From the NCBI RefSeq assembly GCF_042477335.2, contig NC_091255.1, positions 26,142,501 to 26,206,500 on the forward strand: a DNA stretch of 64,000 bases, in the 5' to 3' direction. The DNA comes from Ovis canadensis. Taxonomy: Eukaryota > Chordata > Mammalia > Artiodactyla > Bovidae. Every line of letters begins with the position of its first letter. Position 1 is the stretch's first letter. Position numbers and translations under genes: made by a program. Shown in pieces: positions 15,034 through 25,849 of the stretch. The notes beneath the pieces were generated by a model. It did no database searches, was not told the DNA's origin, and saw only the letters and a program-made list of their open reading frames with translations.

Positions 15034-15061
<28 letters not shown>
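15034..15061. repeat. (CA)14 microsatellite in PSMD11 intron 1
   Basis: A pure 28-nt CA tract lies within the CpG island, immediately next to an AP-1/Maf-like site. It is likely length-polymorphic. Confidence 0.97.
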
Positions 15062-15062
15062 G

Positions 15063-15498
<436 letters not shown>

Positions 15499-15702
15499 TA
15501 ACCATTGCGAGCCCGAGACTAGTCCCCAGCCACCCACAAGAGGCCTCTAAAACCCCTCGCTTGCCCTTGAGAGAAGTGTTTGAGTACCCGCCTGGGTATT
15601 CAGTGAAAGCTGTTTGGCTTTCTTTGTAGCTTCCACATTCAGCCATTTATTCAGGGCAATAAACAATCTCATAAAGTGCTCACTATTTGGCTGACAAAGA
15701 AT

Positions 15703-15809
15703 CAGTTCAGTTCAGTCGCTCAGTCGTGTCCAACTCTTTGCGACTCCATGAATCGCAGCACGCCAGGCCTCCCTGTCCATCACCAACCCCGGAGTTCACT
15801 CAGACTCAT
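15703..15809 (-). mobile_element. BovB 3'-end fragment
   Basis: It begins CAGTTCAGTTCAGTCGCTCAG (reverse of the BovB tail), continues GAATCGCAGCACGCCAGGCC, and breaks off after about 105 bp. It lies about 440 bp upstream of the PSMD11 ATG. Confidence 0.9.
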
Positions 15810-15849
15810 AGCACTATTCAAATGCTTTCAAGCGTCTGGCAACACGTGG

Positions 15850-15854
<5 letters not shown>

Positions 15855-15892
<38 letters not shown>
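15855..15892. repeat. (AC)19 microsatellite
   Basis: A pure 38-nt AC tract lies about 600 bp upstream of the PSMD11 start codon. Confidence 0.97.
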
Positions 15893-15894
<2 letters not shown>

Positions 15895-16011
15895 TTCAGG
15901 CTAGAATCCTACAGAATCCTAGCCAGCCTGACTAAATGCACCAGTGTTGGAGGAAACTGATGTTAGAAAGTGAAATATCTTTGCCCCATTCACTGAGTTA
16001 ATCCCTCTTGT

Positions 16012-16029
16012 GGGGTGGGGGGGGGGGGG
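16012..16029 (+). repeat. G-run (GGGGT followed by 13 G)
   Basis: Four Gs, a T and thirteen Gs form a short guanine-rich run with quadruplex potential. Flanking 15,893-16,290 holds no recognised repeat. Confidence 0.9.
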
Positions 16030-16292
16030 TGTCACATAGAAGTCTAACAGCTACTTCAAATCCCTAGCTCAATAAAGAAAAAATGTTTTTTTTTTCCCCC
16101 AATGTCTCCTTCAACTAATGTCTGCCTTCAACTACTATTACACACATCTAAAAAGCTGTCAAATAGAAGGAAAAAAAGACATTCTTTGTGCCCACTGAGA
16201 GTTGAGTTTAAAGGAAGTACTAAAAAGGAATACAGACAGTTCAGCATGAAGATCTTTCTGCGGGTGAAGACAATCCAAAATTGCAATAGCCT

Positions 16293-16411
16293 GGGACCTT
16301 GCATTCCCCTGGTTAGGACCCTGAGCTTCCACTGCGGAGTGCACAGGTTTGATCCCTGGGCGGGAGCCTAAGATCTTGCATGCTGCTCTGGAGTGGCCAA
16401 AAAGAAGAAGT
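16293..16411 (+). mobile_element. CHR-type SINE
   Basis: It contains 'gggaccttgcattcccctgg', a B-box-like 'ggtttgatccctgggcggga' and 'cctaagatcttgcatg', ending 'ggccaaaaagaagaag'. Confidence 0.85.
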
Positions 16412-16480
16412 AATATGCTGCCTCCTAAAGGAACCTATTAATATAAAGGGAACAGACATTGACTCACCTGTGTCTGGGTT

Positions 16481-16699
16481 GCTGTGCTGTGCTGTGCTTA
16501 GTCACTCAGTTGTGTCCTGACTCTTCAGAATCCCATAGACTGTAGCCTGCCAGGCTCCTCTGTCCATCGGATTTCCCAGACAAAAATACTGGAGTGGGTT
16601 GCCATTTCCTTCTCCAAGGGAACTTCCTGAGCCAGGAATCAAACCAGGGTCTCCTGCATTGCAGTCAGATTCTTTACCAGCTGAGCTACCCGGGAACTC
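16481..16699 (-). mobile_element. Bov-tA SINE
   Basis: This is the reverse orientation of Bov-tA: the BovB-like end (GTCACTCAGTTGTGTCCTGAC) precedes the tRNA-like head (ATTCTTTACCAGCTGAGCTAC). Flanks carry an imperfect duplication 'cctgtgtctgggtt'/'cctgtctgagtt'. Confidence 0.9.
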
Positions 16700-17228
16700 C
16701 CCTGTCTGAGTTAGGCAATTTGTATGTCTATTTCCTTTTATCTTACCAGCAATGTTCTGTGAAGAAGATATTATTTAAACCTCCTTTATAGATAAAGGTT
16801 TTAAATGATTTGGTGAAACTCATATGGTAATTGACAGCCCTGAGATCTGAGAGTTAGGGAATGGGTTCCTAGTTCCTGGATGTTTTCAAATGAGAACTGG
16901 ATAACATCTCATCAAATCATTGTAAACAGGATTCATGATATTGATTGGGGAATTGGATAAAATGGCTTCTAAATGTCTCCTAAAACTGAGTCTTTCTTTG
17001 CTCAAAAAAGGCATTCCTCCCTTCTCAATTTGGTACCCAATTAATATTGTACCAGAATGTTAATGGGCTATAAAATTCCAAAGCTGAGAACAAAAGCCAC
17101 ATGTATCCCCACCTTCTAAAGAAGAGTTACCAGTTAAATCCCCAAAGATGCAACCTTCATCCACTTCCAGCCTACAGCAGCATGCATAAAAATTCAAAAG
17201 GAATTCATTAGAAGAAATCATAGAAGGG

Positions 17229-17356
17229 ACTTCATTAGCAGTCCAGTGGTTACAATTCTGCACTTCTACTGCAGTGGCGCAGGTTCAGTTCCTGACTGGG
17301 GAACTAAAAGCCCACATGCTGTGCAGTGCTGCAAAAAAAATTTAAAAGAAAGAAAG
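17229..17356 (+). mobile_element. CHR-type SINE
   Basis: It contains 'gacttcattagcagtccagt', 'ggttcagttcctgactgggg' and 'aactaaaagcccacatgctg' with an A-rich tail. The neighbouring 16,713-17,228 and 17,357-17,830 hold nothing recognised; the 176-aa ORF over 17,246-17,776 starts inside the SINE and shows no family features. Confidence 0.8.
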
Positions 17357-17839
17357 AAATCAGAGAAGAGGATAAAGTGCTTACCTCACTACAAAGAGGA
17401 GGGTACTACAAATGAGAACGGGTGTCTGCCAAACCTTTCTCCCAAGCTGGTATGTCTTGCAACCACCGTCATGAAAGCTGGAGATGAACCTGATATGTTT
17501 CTCCAGGAGTCCAGGGCCTTCATACACATTCATGAGGACAGTTACCCACTTTTGGCCTGCAGAAATTCTAAATCAAAGAAACAGGCTAACATGCCCCACA
17601 ATGGGACAAGGAAAAAGAGCCTCTGCTTCCTGTGCTTGCAGGGACCAAGTGCAAAGATTTCACAGCACCATCTTGAAAGAACCTACTCAGCAGGGCCATC
17701 TGAGAGAGTGAGGAGACTTATCATAAAAGGCTGGAAGGATGGACTTCAGGAAGCAGTTAATGAATGGATATTGTGAGGTCTACCAGGGGAGCCACTCAAG
17801 AACCCACAGATCCTATCAACAAGAGAGAATCAGCACCTA

Positions 17840-18060
17840 TACTTTCAATCCAGTAACCATCATAGCACTCTGTTTATTTTCTACCTAGAACTTAACACAG
17901 TCTGAGATTTTATTATTTCACCTATTTAAGTTCATCTCCCTCCACAGACTTTCAGAAACCTTGTCAGTCTTGTCCAGTTATACTCCCAACTCCTATGTGC
18001 ACACACAGAAACCACCCAATACATATTTGCTGGATAATGAGACAAGTGCTAGAATTTGTC
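17840..18060 (+). mobile_element. L2 LINE 3'-end remnant
   Basis: It resembles the L2 tail: 'catagcactctgtttatttt' ... 'tgtgcacacacagaaac', then 'caatacatatttgctggata'. 18,061-18,751 has no recognised content. Confidence 0.45.
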
Positions 18061-18751
18061 CTGCCACAACCGTCTGCCCTCAATGTCTGTGCCCTACCCT
18101 ATGGGATTATTCACTTGAGCCAATCTGACTGCTATCACAGATTAACCAGTGACCTCGGGAATAGAGGGGCTGGCCTGAAATGATGAGCTGGACCAGTCCA
18201 ATTCCTCCCTCAGGAATTGGGAAATTGAGACGCTGAGCCAGTTAGCCAAGGGAAGAGAAACCAAACTCTGTTACTTGGAGCAAACTAGAGCCAAGTTGGG
18301 AGAGAGACAACTCAGTAGATGAGTGGAGAGAAGCAGGAATATCATGCAAGGGAATCCAAATACCTCCATAGAAGGCTACCTCAGTTCTTCTCCAGTTCTT
18401 CTCCCATGAGGTCCACCCAGACCATATTTGCCATTCCTGGAATACTGTGACGTTTCCTTTCCAAATATTCTCCAGTTCTTCTTATTGAAGTAGAAATGTT
18501 CAGTGAGGTGTCACTATGTTTTTACTGGCTCTCTAATATTCCTTTATCTTTTTAACAAAGTGAGAGCAGGCAACAGTATCTAGATGGAGTTTAGATTTTC
18601 TTGTTTTTGTTTTTATGAATACATTCTAGTTATGGTCAATAATACTAATGGTTTTCCATTGAAGGTAGAGACAAAGTTACAATGAAAAACAAAGTAGATC
18701 AATTTCAATAGCATTACATATGAAATGTGGACATGGAAAAAGTCAGGAATA

Positions 18752-18957
18752 TATAGTCACTCAGTGGTGTCTGACTCTTTGTGACCCCATGGACTGTAGC
18801 CTGCCAGGCTCCTCTGTCCATGGAATTTTACAAGCAAGAATACTGGAGTGAGTTGCCATTCCCTACTACAGGGGATCTTCCCGACCCAGGGGCTGAACCC
18901 ACATCTTTTGTACCTCCTGCATTGGCTGACAGATTCTTTACCACTGTGCTACCTGCG
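18752..18957 (-). mobile_element. Bov-tA SINE
   Basis: Reverse-oriented Bov-tA: GTCACTCAGTGGTGTCTGACT, CATGGACTGTAGCCTGCCAG, ending in the inverted tRNA-like head ('attctttaccactgtgctac'). Confidence 0.9.
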
Positions 18958-19290
18958 ATAGACAAATTATTATTTGGGCCAGAAAACCAAACCCTGGTTT
19001 CAATAAAACTGTATAGCCAACCATCTGCTTTCCTTACTGTTCTCTTTATTCCAAAGTCACATTTCTCATTGGAAAATTGGTAAGTCCTTCAGGTTCCCAC
19101 CCTAGGTTTATAACCTTTAAGGATGACTTTCAAGTTACTCCTGTGAAATGCACTAGATATGGACGAAAAGAGTGTGGAATTTGAAGCTGGATAAACATAG
19201 AGCACAAATCTTTACTACCAACTAATACGCAAATCACTTAAACTCTCTGAGATTGTTTGGACATCCATAAAATTGTTTTAAAAATCTACT

Positions 19291-20280
19291 TCATACTGTA
19301 CATAGAGAACCCTAAAGATAGTATCAGAAGATTACTAGAGCTAATCAGAGAATTTAGCAAAGTTGCAGGATACGAAATAAATACACAGAAATCACTTGTA
19401 TTTCTAAATAGTAACAATGAAAAATCAACATTTTTCAATGAAAAATCAATGAAAAAACAAAGGAGAAATTAAGGAATCAGTACTATTCACCATTGCAACA
19501 AAAAGAATAAAATATCTAGGAATAAACTTACCTAAGGAGACAAAGAACTATACACAGGAAATTATAAGACACTGATTAAATAAATCAAAGATGACATAAA
19601 CAGATGGAGAGATATTCCATATTCCTGGGTAAGAAGAATCAATATTGTGAAAATGACTATACTACCAAATGCAATCTACAGATTCAATGCAATCCCTATC
19701 AAATTACCAATGGCATTTTCCACAACACTAGAACAAAAAATTTCAATTCATATGGAAACACAAAAGACCCCAAATTGCCAAAGCAATCTTTAGAAAGAAG
19801 AATGGAGCTGGAGGAATCAACCTTCCTGACTTCAGATTATACTACAAAGCTACAGTCATCAAGACAGTATGGTACTGGCATAAAAATAGAAATATAGACC
19901 AATGGAACAAGATAGAAAGCCCAGAAATAAACCCATGCACTTATGGGTACCTTATTTGTGACAAAGGAGGCAAAAATATACAATGGGGCAAAGACAACCT
20001 CTTCAATAAGTGGTGCTGGGAAAACTGGACAGCTACATGTAAAAGAATGAAATTAGAACACTTCCTAACACCATACACAAAAATAAATTCAAAATGGATT
20101 AAAGACCAAATGTGAGACCTTAAACTATAAAACTCTTAGAGGAAAACATAGGCAGGACATTCGATGACGTAAAGCAAGATCCTCTATGACCCACCTCCCA
20201 GAGTAACAGAAATAGAAACAAATATAAATAAGTAGGACCTGATTAAACATAAAAGCTTTTACACAGCAAAGGAAACTATC
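19291..20280 (+). mobile_element. L1 LINE, ORF2 segment 1 of 4
   Basis: The plus-strand translation gives YIENPKDS...[20 protein letters not shown] and, in shifted frames, IKYLGINLPKETKNYT and KTPN. This is ORF2 just downstream of the RT YADD motif, so the element is 5'-truncated at that point. Frameshifts and stops make it non-coding. It continues at 21,662 after a BovB insertion. Confidence 0.93.
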
Positions 20281-21661
20281 AGTTCAGTTCAGTTCAGTCA
20301 TTCAGTTGTGTCCGACTCTTTGTGACACCATGGCCCGCAGCATGCCAGGCCTCCCTGTCCATCACCAACTCCTGGAGTTTACCCAAACTCATGTCCATTG
20401 AGTCGGTGATGCCATCCAGCCATCTCATCCTCTGTTGTCCCCTTCTCCTGCCTTCAATCTTTCCCAGCATCAGGGTCTTTTCAAATGAGGCAGTTCTTTG
20501 CATCAGGTGGCCAAAGGATTGGAGCGTTAGCTTCAGCATCAGTCCTTCTAATGAACACCCAGGACTGATCTCCTTTAGGATGGACTGGTTGGATCTCCTT
20601 GTAGTCCAAGGGACTCTCAAGACTCTTCTCCAACACCACAGTTCAAAAGCATCAATTCTTTGGTGCTCAGCATCTTTACAGTCCAACTCTCACATCCATA
20701 CATGACCACTGGAAAAACCATAGCCTTTGTTTCAAAGTAATGTCTCTGCTTTTTAATATGCTGTCTAGGTTGGTTATAATTTTCCTTCCAAGGAGTAAGC
20801 ATCTTTTAATTTCATGGCTGCAGTCACCATCTGCAGTGATTTTGGAGCCCCCAAAAAAATAAAGTCAGCCACTGTTTCCATTGTTTCCCCATCTATTTTC
20901 CATGAAATGATGGGACCGGATGCCATGATCTTCGTTTTCTGAATGTTGAGCTTTAAGCCGACTTTTTCACTCTCCTCTTTCATTTTTATCAAGAGGCTCT
21001 TCAGTTCTTCTTCACTTTCTGCCAAAAGGGTGGTGTCATCTGCATATCTGAGGTTATTGATATTTCTCCCGGCAATCTTGATTCCAGCTTGTGCTTCTTT
21101 CAGCCCAGCATTTCTCATGATGTACTCTGCATAGAAGTTAAATAAGCAGGGTGACAATATACAGCCTTGACATACTCCTTTTCCTGTTTGGAACCAGTCT
21201 GTTGCTCCATGTCCAGTTCTAACTGTTGCTTCCTGACCTGCATAAAGGTTTCTCAAGAGGCAGATCCAGTGGTCTGGTATTCCCATCTCTTTTAGAATTT
21301 TCCACAGTTTGCGGTGATCCACACAGTCAAAGGCTTTGGCACAGTCAATATAGCAGAAACAGATGTTTTTCTGCAACTCTCTTGCTTTTTTGATGATCCA
21401 GCAGATGTTGGTAATTTAATCTCTGGTTCCTTTGCCTTTTCTAAAACCAGCTTGAACATCTGGAAGTTCACAGTTCATATATTGCTGAAGCCTGGCTTGG
21501 AGAATTTTGAGCATTACTTTACTAGCGTGTGAAATGAGTGCAATTGTTCAGTAGTTTGAGCATTCTTTGGCATTGCCTTTCTTTGGGATTGGAATGAAAA
21601 TTAACCTTTTCCAGTCCTGTGGCCGCTGCTGAGTTTTCCAAATTTTCTGGTATATTGAGTA
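20281..21661 (-). mobile_element. BovB LINE with RT-domain remnant
   Basis: This is the longest BovB copy in the window (1.38 kb). The minus-strand translation includes FCYIDCAKAFDCVDH (RT block with the catalytic Asp), GVCQGCILSPCLF and RYADDTTLLAES (YADD catalytic site), then the long C-terminal domain to [12 protein letters not shown] near the 3' end at 20,294. A 200-codon open frame (20,774-21,376) spans the RT core, but in-frame stops occur upstream and a frameshift splits the C-terminal part. It is 5'-truncated and inserted into an L1. Confidence 0.95.
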
Positions 21662-22270
21662 GCAAGGTGAAAAGACAACTCTCAGAATGGGAGAATATAA
21701 TAGCAAGTGAAACAACTGACAAAGGATTAATTTCCAAAATATATAAGTAGCTCATATAGCTCAATACCAGGAAAACAAACAACCCAATCAAAAAGTGGGG
21801 AAAAGACCTAAACAGACATTTCTCCAAAGAAGACATGCAGATGACTAACAAACACATGAAAAGATGCTCAACATGGCTCATTAGTAGAGAAATGCAAATC
21901 AAAACCACAATAAGATATCACCTCACATCGGTCAGAATGGCCATCCTCAAAAAGTCTACAAACAATAAGTACTGGACAGGGTGTGGAGAAAAGAGAACGC
22001 TCTTACACTGTTGGTGGGAATGTAAATTGATACAGTCACTATAGAAGACGATATGGAGATCCCTTAAAAAACTAGGAATAAAACCACCATATGACCCAGC
22101 AATCCCACTCCTAGGCATATACCCTGAAGAAGCCAGGGTTGAAAAAGATACATGTATCCCATTGTTCACTGCAGCACTATTTACAAAAGCTAGAACATGG
22201 AAGCAACCTAGATGCCCCTCGACAGATGAATAGATAAAGAAGTTGTGGTACATATACACAATGGAATATT
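21662..22270 (+). mobile_element. L1 LINE, ORF2 segment 2 of 4
   Basis: It resumes the L1 sequence cut at 20,280 ('caaggtgaaaagacaactct', 'aacaactgacaaaggattaa', 'gacccagcaatcccactcct') and runs to 'acaatggaatatt', where a second BovB interrupts it. Confidence 0.93.
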
Positions 22271-23253
22271 CAGTTCAGTTCAGTTCAGTTCAGTCGCTCA
22301 GTCATGTCCAACTCTTTGCGACTCCATGAATCACAGCACACCAGACCTCCCTGTCCATCACCAACTCCCAAAATTCACTCATACTCATGTCCATTGAGTC
22401 GGTGATACCATCCAGCCATCTCATCCTCTGTCATCCCCTTCTCCTCCTGCCCCCAATCCCTCCCAGCATCGGGGTCTTTTCCAGTGAGTCAGTTCTTTAC
22501 ATCAGGTGGCCAAAGGATTGGAGCTTCAGCTTTAGGATCAGTTCTTCCAATGAACACCCAGGGCTGGTCTCCTTTAGGATGGACTGGTTGGATCTCCTTG
22601 CAGTCCAAGGGACTCTCAAGAGTCTTCTTCAACACCACAGTTCAAAAGCATCAATTCTTCAGTGCTCAGCTTTCTTCACAGTCCAACTCTCACATCCATA
22701 CATGACCACTGGAAAAACCATAGCCTTGACTAGATGGACCTTTGTTGACAAAGTAATATCTCTGCTTTTGAATATGCTATCTAGGTTGGTCATAACTTTC
22801 CTTCCAAGGAGTAAGCATCTTCTAATTTCATGGCTGCAGTCACTATCTTCAGTGATTTTGGAGCCCAAAAACATAAAGTCTGACACTGTTTCCCCATCTA
22901 TTTCCCTTAAAGTGATGGGACCAAATGCCATGATCTTCGTTTTCTGAATGTTGAGCTTTAAGCCAACTTTTCCACTCTCCTCTTTCACTTTCATCAAGAT
23001 GCTTTTTAATTCCTCTTCACTTTCTGCCATAAGGGTGATGTCATCTGCATATCTGAGGTTATTGATATTTCTCCTGGCAATCTTGATTCCAGCTTGCGCT
23101 TCATCCAGCCCAGCATTTCTCATGATGTACTCTGCATATAAGTTAAATAAGCAGGGTGACAATATACAGCCTTGACATACTCCTTCTCCTGTTTGGAACC
23201 AGTCTGTTGTTCCATGTCCAGTTCTAACTGTTGCTTCCTGACCTGCATATAGG
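22271..23253 (-). mobile_element. BovB LINE, 5'-truncated
   Basis: The forward strand begins CAGTTCAGTTCAGTTCAGTTC. The minus-strand translation carries GVCQGCILSPCLFNLYAEYI, RYADDITLMAESEEE and [21 protein letters not shown] 206-codon open frame (22,659-23,279) reads across the 5' junction into flanking L1 DNA, so it is not a natural protein. Confidence 0.94.
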
Positions 23254-23665
23254 AAAAGGATCCATGAAAAGGAACACATCTGAGTCAGTTCTGATGAGAT
23301 GGATAAACCTAGAACCTATTATACAGAGTGAAGTGAGTCAGAAAGAAAGAGATAAATATCATATTCTAATACATATCCCGAATCTAGAAAAATGGTTCTG
23401 AAGAGTTTATTTACAGGGCAGCAATGGAGAAACAGACATAGAGAATAGACTTATGGACATGGAGAGAAGGGAGGGGAGTGTGAGTTGTATAGAAAGAGTA
23501 ACATGGAAACTTACATAACCATATGTAAAATCGATAGCCAACAGGAATTTGCTGTATGCCTTAGGAAACTCAAACAGGGACTCTGTATCAACCTAGAGGG
23601 GTGGGATGTGGAGAGAGATTGGAGGTTCAAAGAGAAGGGATATATGTACACCTATGGCTGATTCA
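23254..23665 (+). mobile_element. L1 LINE, segment 3 of 4 (ORF2 end and 3' UTR)
   Basis: It continues the same L1: 'ggaacacatctgagtcagtt', 'ttatacagagtgaagtgagt', 'ggacatggagagaagggagg', to 'acacctatggctgattca'. About 10 bp at the BovB junction do not match L1, suggesting filler or a small deletion. Confidence 0.9.
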
Positions 23666-23937
23666 GGAGAAGGCAATGGCACCCCACTCCAGTACTCTTG
23701 CCTGGAAAATCTCATGGATGGAGGAGCCTGGTAGGCTGCAGTCCATGGGGTCGTGAAGAGTCGGACAAGACTGAGCGACTTCACTTTCACTTTTCACTTG
23801 TATGCAATGGAGAAGGAAATGGCAACCCACTCCAGTGTTCTTGCCTGGAGAATCCCAGGGACGGCGGAGCCTGGTGGGCTGCCGTCTATGGGGTCGCACA
23901 GAGTTGGACATGACTGAAGCGACTTAGCAGCAGCAGC
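23666..23937 (+). mobile_element. BovA2 SINE, full dimer
   Basis: It starts GGAGAAGGCAATGGCACCCC, has two units and ends in (GCA)n. It is flanked by a 12-bp duplication with one mismatch, ATGGCTGATTCA (23,654) and ATGGTTGATTCA (23,938), both derived from the L1 3' UTR. Confidence 0.95.
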
Positions 23938-24009
23938 ATGGTTGATTCATGTTGAGGTTTGACAGAAAACATTGAAGTTCTGTAAAGCAATTATCCTTCA
24001 ATTTAAAAA
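23938..24009 (+). mobile_element. L1 LINE, segment 4 of 4 (3' end)
   Basis: The terminal L1 stretch reads 'gattcatgttgaggtttgac', 'gtaaagcaattatccttcaa' and then an A-rich tail. Confidence 0.9.
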
Positions 24010-24241
24010 ATATTTTTTAAAGCCTGTACTCCTATGCACTAAAATATTATGATCTTTTAACTATATTAATATCAATGAATGTATATTATTTAAAAAATCA
24101 ACTTCACCTGATGGCTGCACAACAATGTGAATGTGCTTAATATCACAGTGTGCATTTTAAAAATGGTTAAAATTATAAATTTTGTTATATGTACTTTACC
24201 ACTATAAAAAAATCTACTTCACAGAATTTTTGAAGATTATA

Positions 24242-24365
24242 TATATGTGTATGTACACACACATATATATATACCCAGGATCCTAGTTTTCCAACCAGGG
24301 AGAGAACCCACACCCTCGGCAGTGGAAGCTTGGTGTCCCAACTGCTGGACCTCCAGGGAAGTCCC
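24242..24365 (-). mobile_element. CHR-type SINE
   Basis: This is the reverse orientation ('gatcctagttttccaaccag', 'cagtggaagcttggtgtccc', 'ctccagggaagtccc') with an AT/CA-rich tail. It is flanked by an exact 11-bp duplication TGAAGATTATA (24,231 and 24,366). Confidence 0.92.
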
Positions 24366-24483
24366 TGAAGATTATATTTTCAAAGACAGTAGAATACTTC
24401 ACCACTATGACGGATGCATATTTGTGCTCATTAAATGGCAGCTTTTAAATAATCAAGTTACTGATTAAATTATTAATAGCTGT

Positions 24484-24696
24484 GGCACCCAAGTGGTGCT
24501 ACTGGCAAAGGACCCACCTTCCAATGCAGGAGACTTAAGAGACTCAAGTTTGATCCCTGGGCTGGGAAATTCCCCTGGAGGAGGGCATGGCAATCCACTC
24601 CAATATCCTTGCATGGAGAATACCATGGACAGAGGCGCCTGGCGGGCTACAGTTCACAGAGTCACAAATAGTCTGACAACTAAGCACGCACACACC
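24484..24696 (+). mobile_element. Bov-tA SINE
   Basis: It has a tRNA-like head ('ggcacccaagtggtgctac', 'aagtttgatccctgggctgg') followed by the BovB-like body ('cactccaatatccttgcatg', 'cagagtcacaaatagtctga') and a CA-rich end. Confidence 0.88.
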
Positions 24697-24901
24697 TGCT
24701 TCCTCAGGAAGCCCACTTAGAGGGCTAAACGAATCTAGTTGGTATTTTTTATAGAAACAGAGGCACAATTAACTGTCGGTTCTATTTCTCATCTCAGACT
24801 TCCTCACCATGGGTCTTGACCCTTTTTCCTGTCCCAACGCAACTTCCAAATATGTCATGAAGCCCTAATATCCCCTCCTAAGTGAGTTATGTTCACACTA
24901 A

Positions 24902-25106
24902 GTGAAGGTCGCTCAGTCGTGTCTGACTCTTTGCAACACCATGGACTATGGCCTGTCAGGCTCCTCAGTCCATGGAATTCTCCAGGCCAGAATACTAGAG
25001 TGGGTAGCCTTTCCCTTCTCCAGGGGATCTTCCCAACCCAGGGATTGAATCCAGGTCTCCTGCATTGCAGGCAGACTCTTTACCAGCTGAGCCATCAGGG
25101 AAGCCC
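24902..25106 (-). mobile_element. Bov-tA SINE
   Basis: Reverse Bov-tA: GGTCGCTCAGTCGTGTCTGA to GCTGAGCCATCAGGGAAGCC. 25,107-25,454 has no recognised element. Confidence 0.92.
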
Positions 25107-25454
25107 AATCTCCCCTCCACGCTACCCCATAGTCCAAGGCTATTTCTTTCCTCTATTTGTTAATTTTTCACAGAGCTTTCTTTGTATCCTATAGTTGAAC
25201 AAATAGGAGGTGCTATACTGTACTATCCTGCTAATATGAAAGTATATACTACTCCTTTCTTCTCTGCCTCATACTCTGTGCAGCAGACAGAGAGTTAAAG
25301 TTAGCAGTTCTAAGCCAGTATTGACCCCAGAAAGAGAGAGAAAGAAAAAACAAAACCTAAAGAATACACAAAGTAAGTTATTACTATCCTTTCATCTCTG
25401 GAAATCCTTCTCTGACACACTGCCATCTCTTCCCAAACCTTCAGACACCTTATT

Positions 25455-25527
25455 GTATTGGTTGGCCAAAATGTTCATTAACATCGTATGGAAAAAAACA
25501 AACAAACTTTTTAGCCAACCCAATATT
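25455..25527 (+). mobile_element. Short mariner-type inverted-repeat element
   Basis: The ends ATTGGTTGGCCAAAATGTTC and AACTTTTTAGCCAACCCAAT are inverted repeats of the ruminant mariner type, with TA at the borders. The whole element is about 73 bp and non-coding. Confidence 0.8.
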
Positions 25528-25548
25528 TGTGTTTTAGTATGGTTCTCC

Positions 25549-25820
25549 AGAGAAGGCAACGGCACCCCACTCCAGTACTCTTTTGCCTGGAAAAATCCCA
25601 TGGATGGAGGAGCCTGGTAGGCTTCAGTCCATTGGGTCGCTAAGGGTCGGACACGACTGAGTGACTTCACTTTCACTTTTTACTTTCCTGCACTGGAGAA
25701 GGCAATGGCAACCCACTCCAGTGTTCTTACCTGGAGAATCCCAGGGACGGGGGAGCCTGGTGGGCTGCTGTCTATGGGGTCGCACAGAGTCAGACACGAC
25801 AGAAGCAACTTAGCAGCAGT
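25549..25820 (+). mobile_element. BovA2 SINE, full dimer
   Basis: This is a complete BovA2 ending in (GCAGTA). It is flanked by an exact 13-bp duplication AGTATGGTTCTCC (25,536-25,548 and 25,821-25,833). Confidence 0.95.
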
Positions 25821-25849
25821 AGTATGGTTCTCCTTCAGTGAAACTCCGT

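Noticed and set aside
17246-17776. 176-codon plus-strand ORF
   Set aside because: It begins inside a CHR SINE, has low-complexity Lys/Ser content and no recognisable domain, splice signal or conservation cue.
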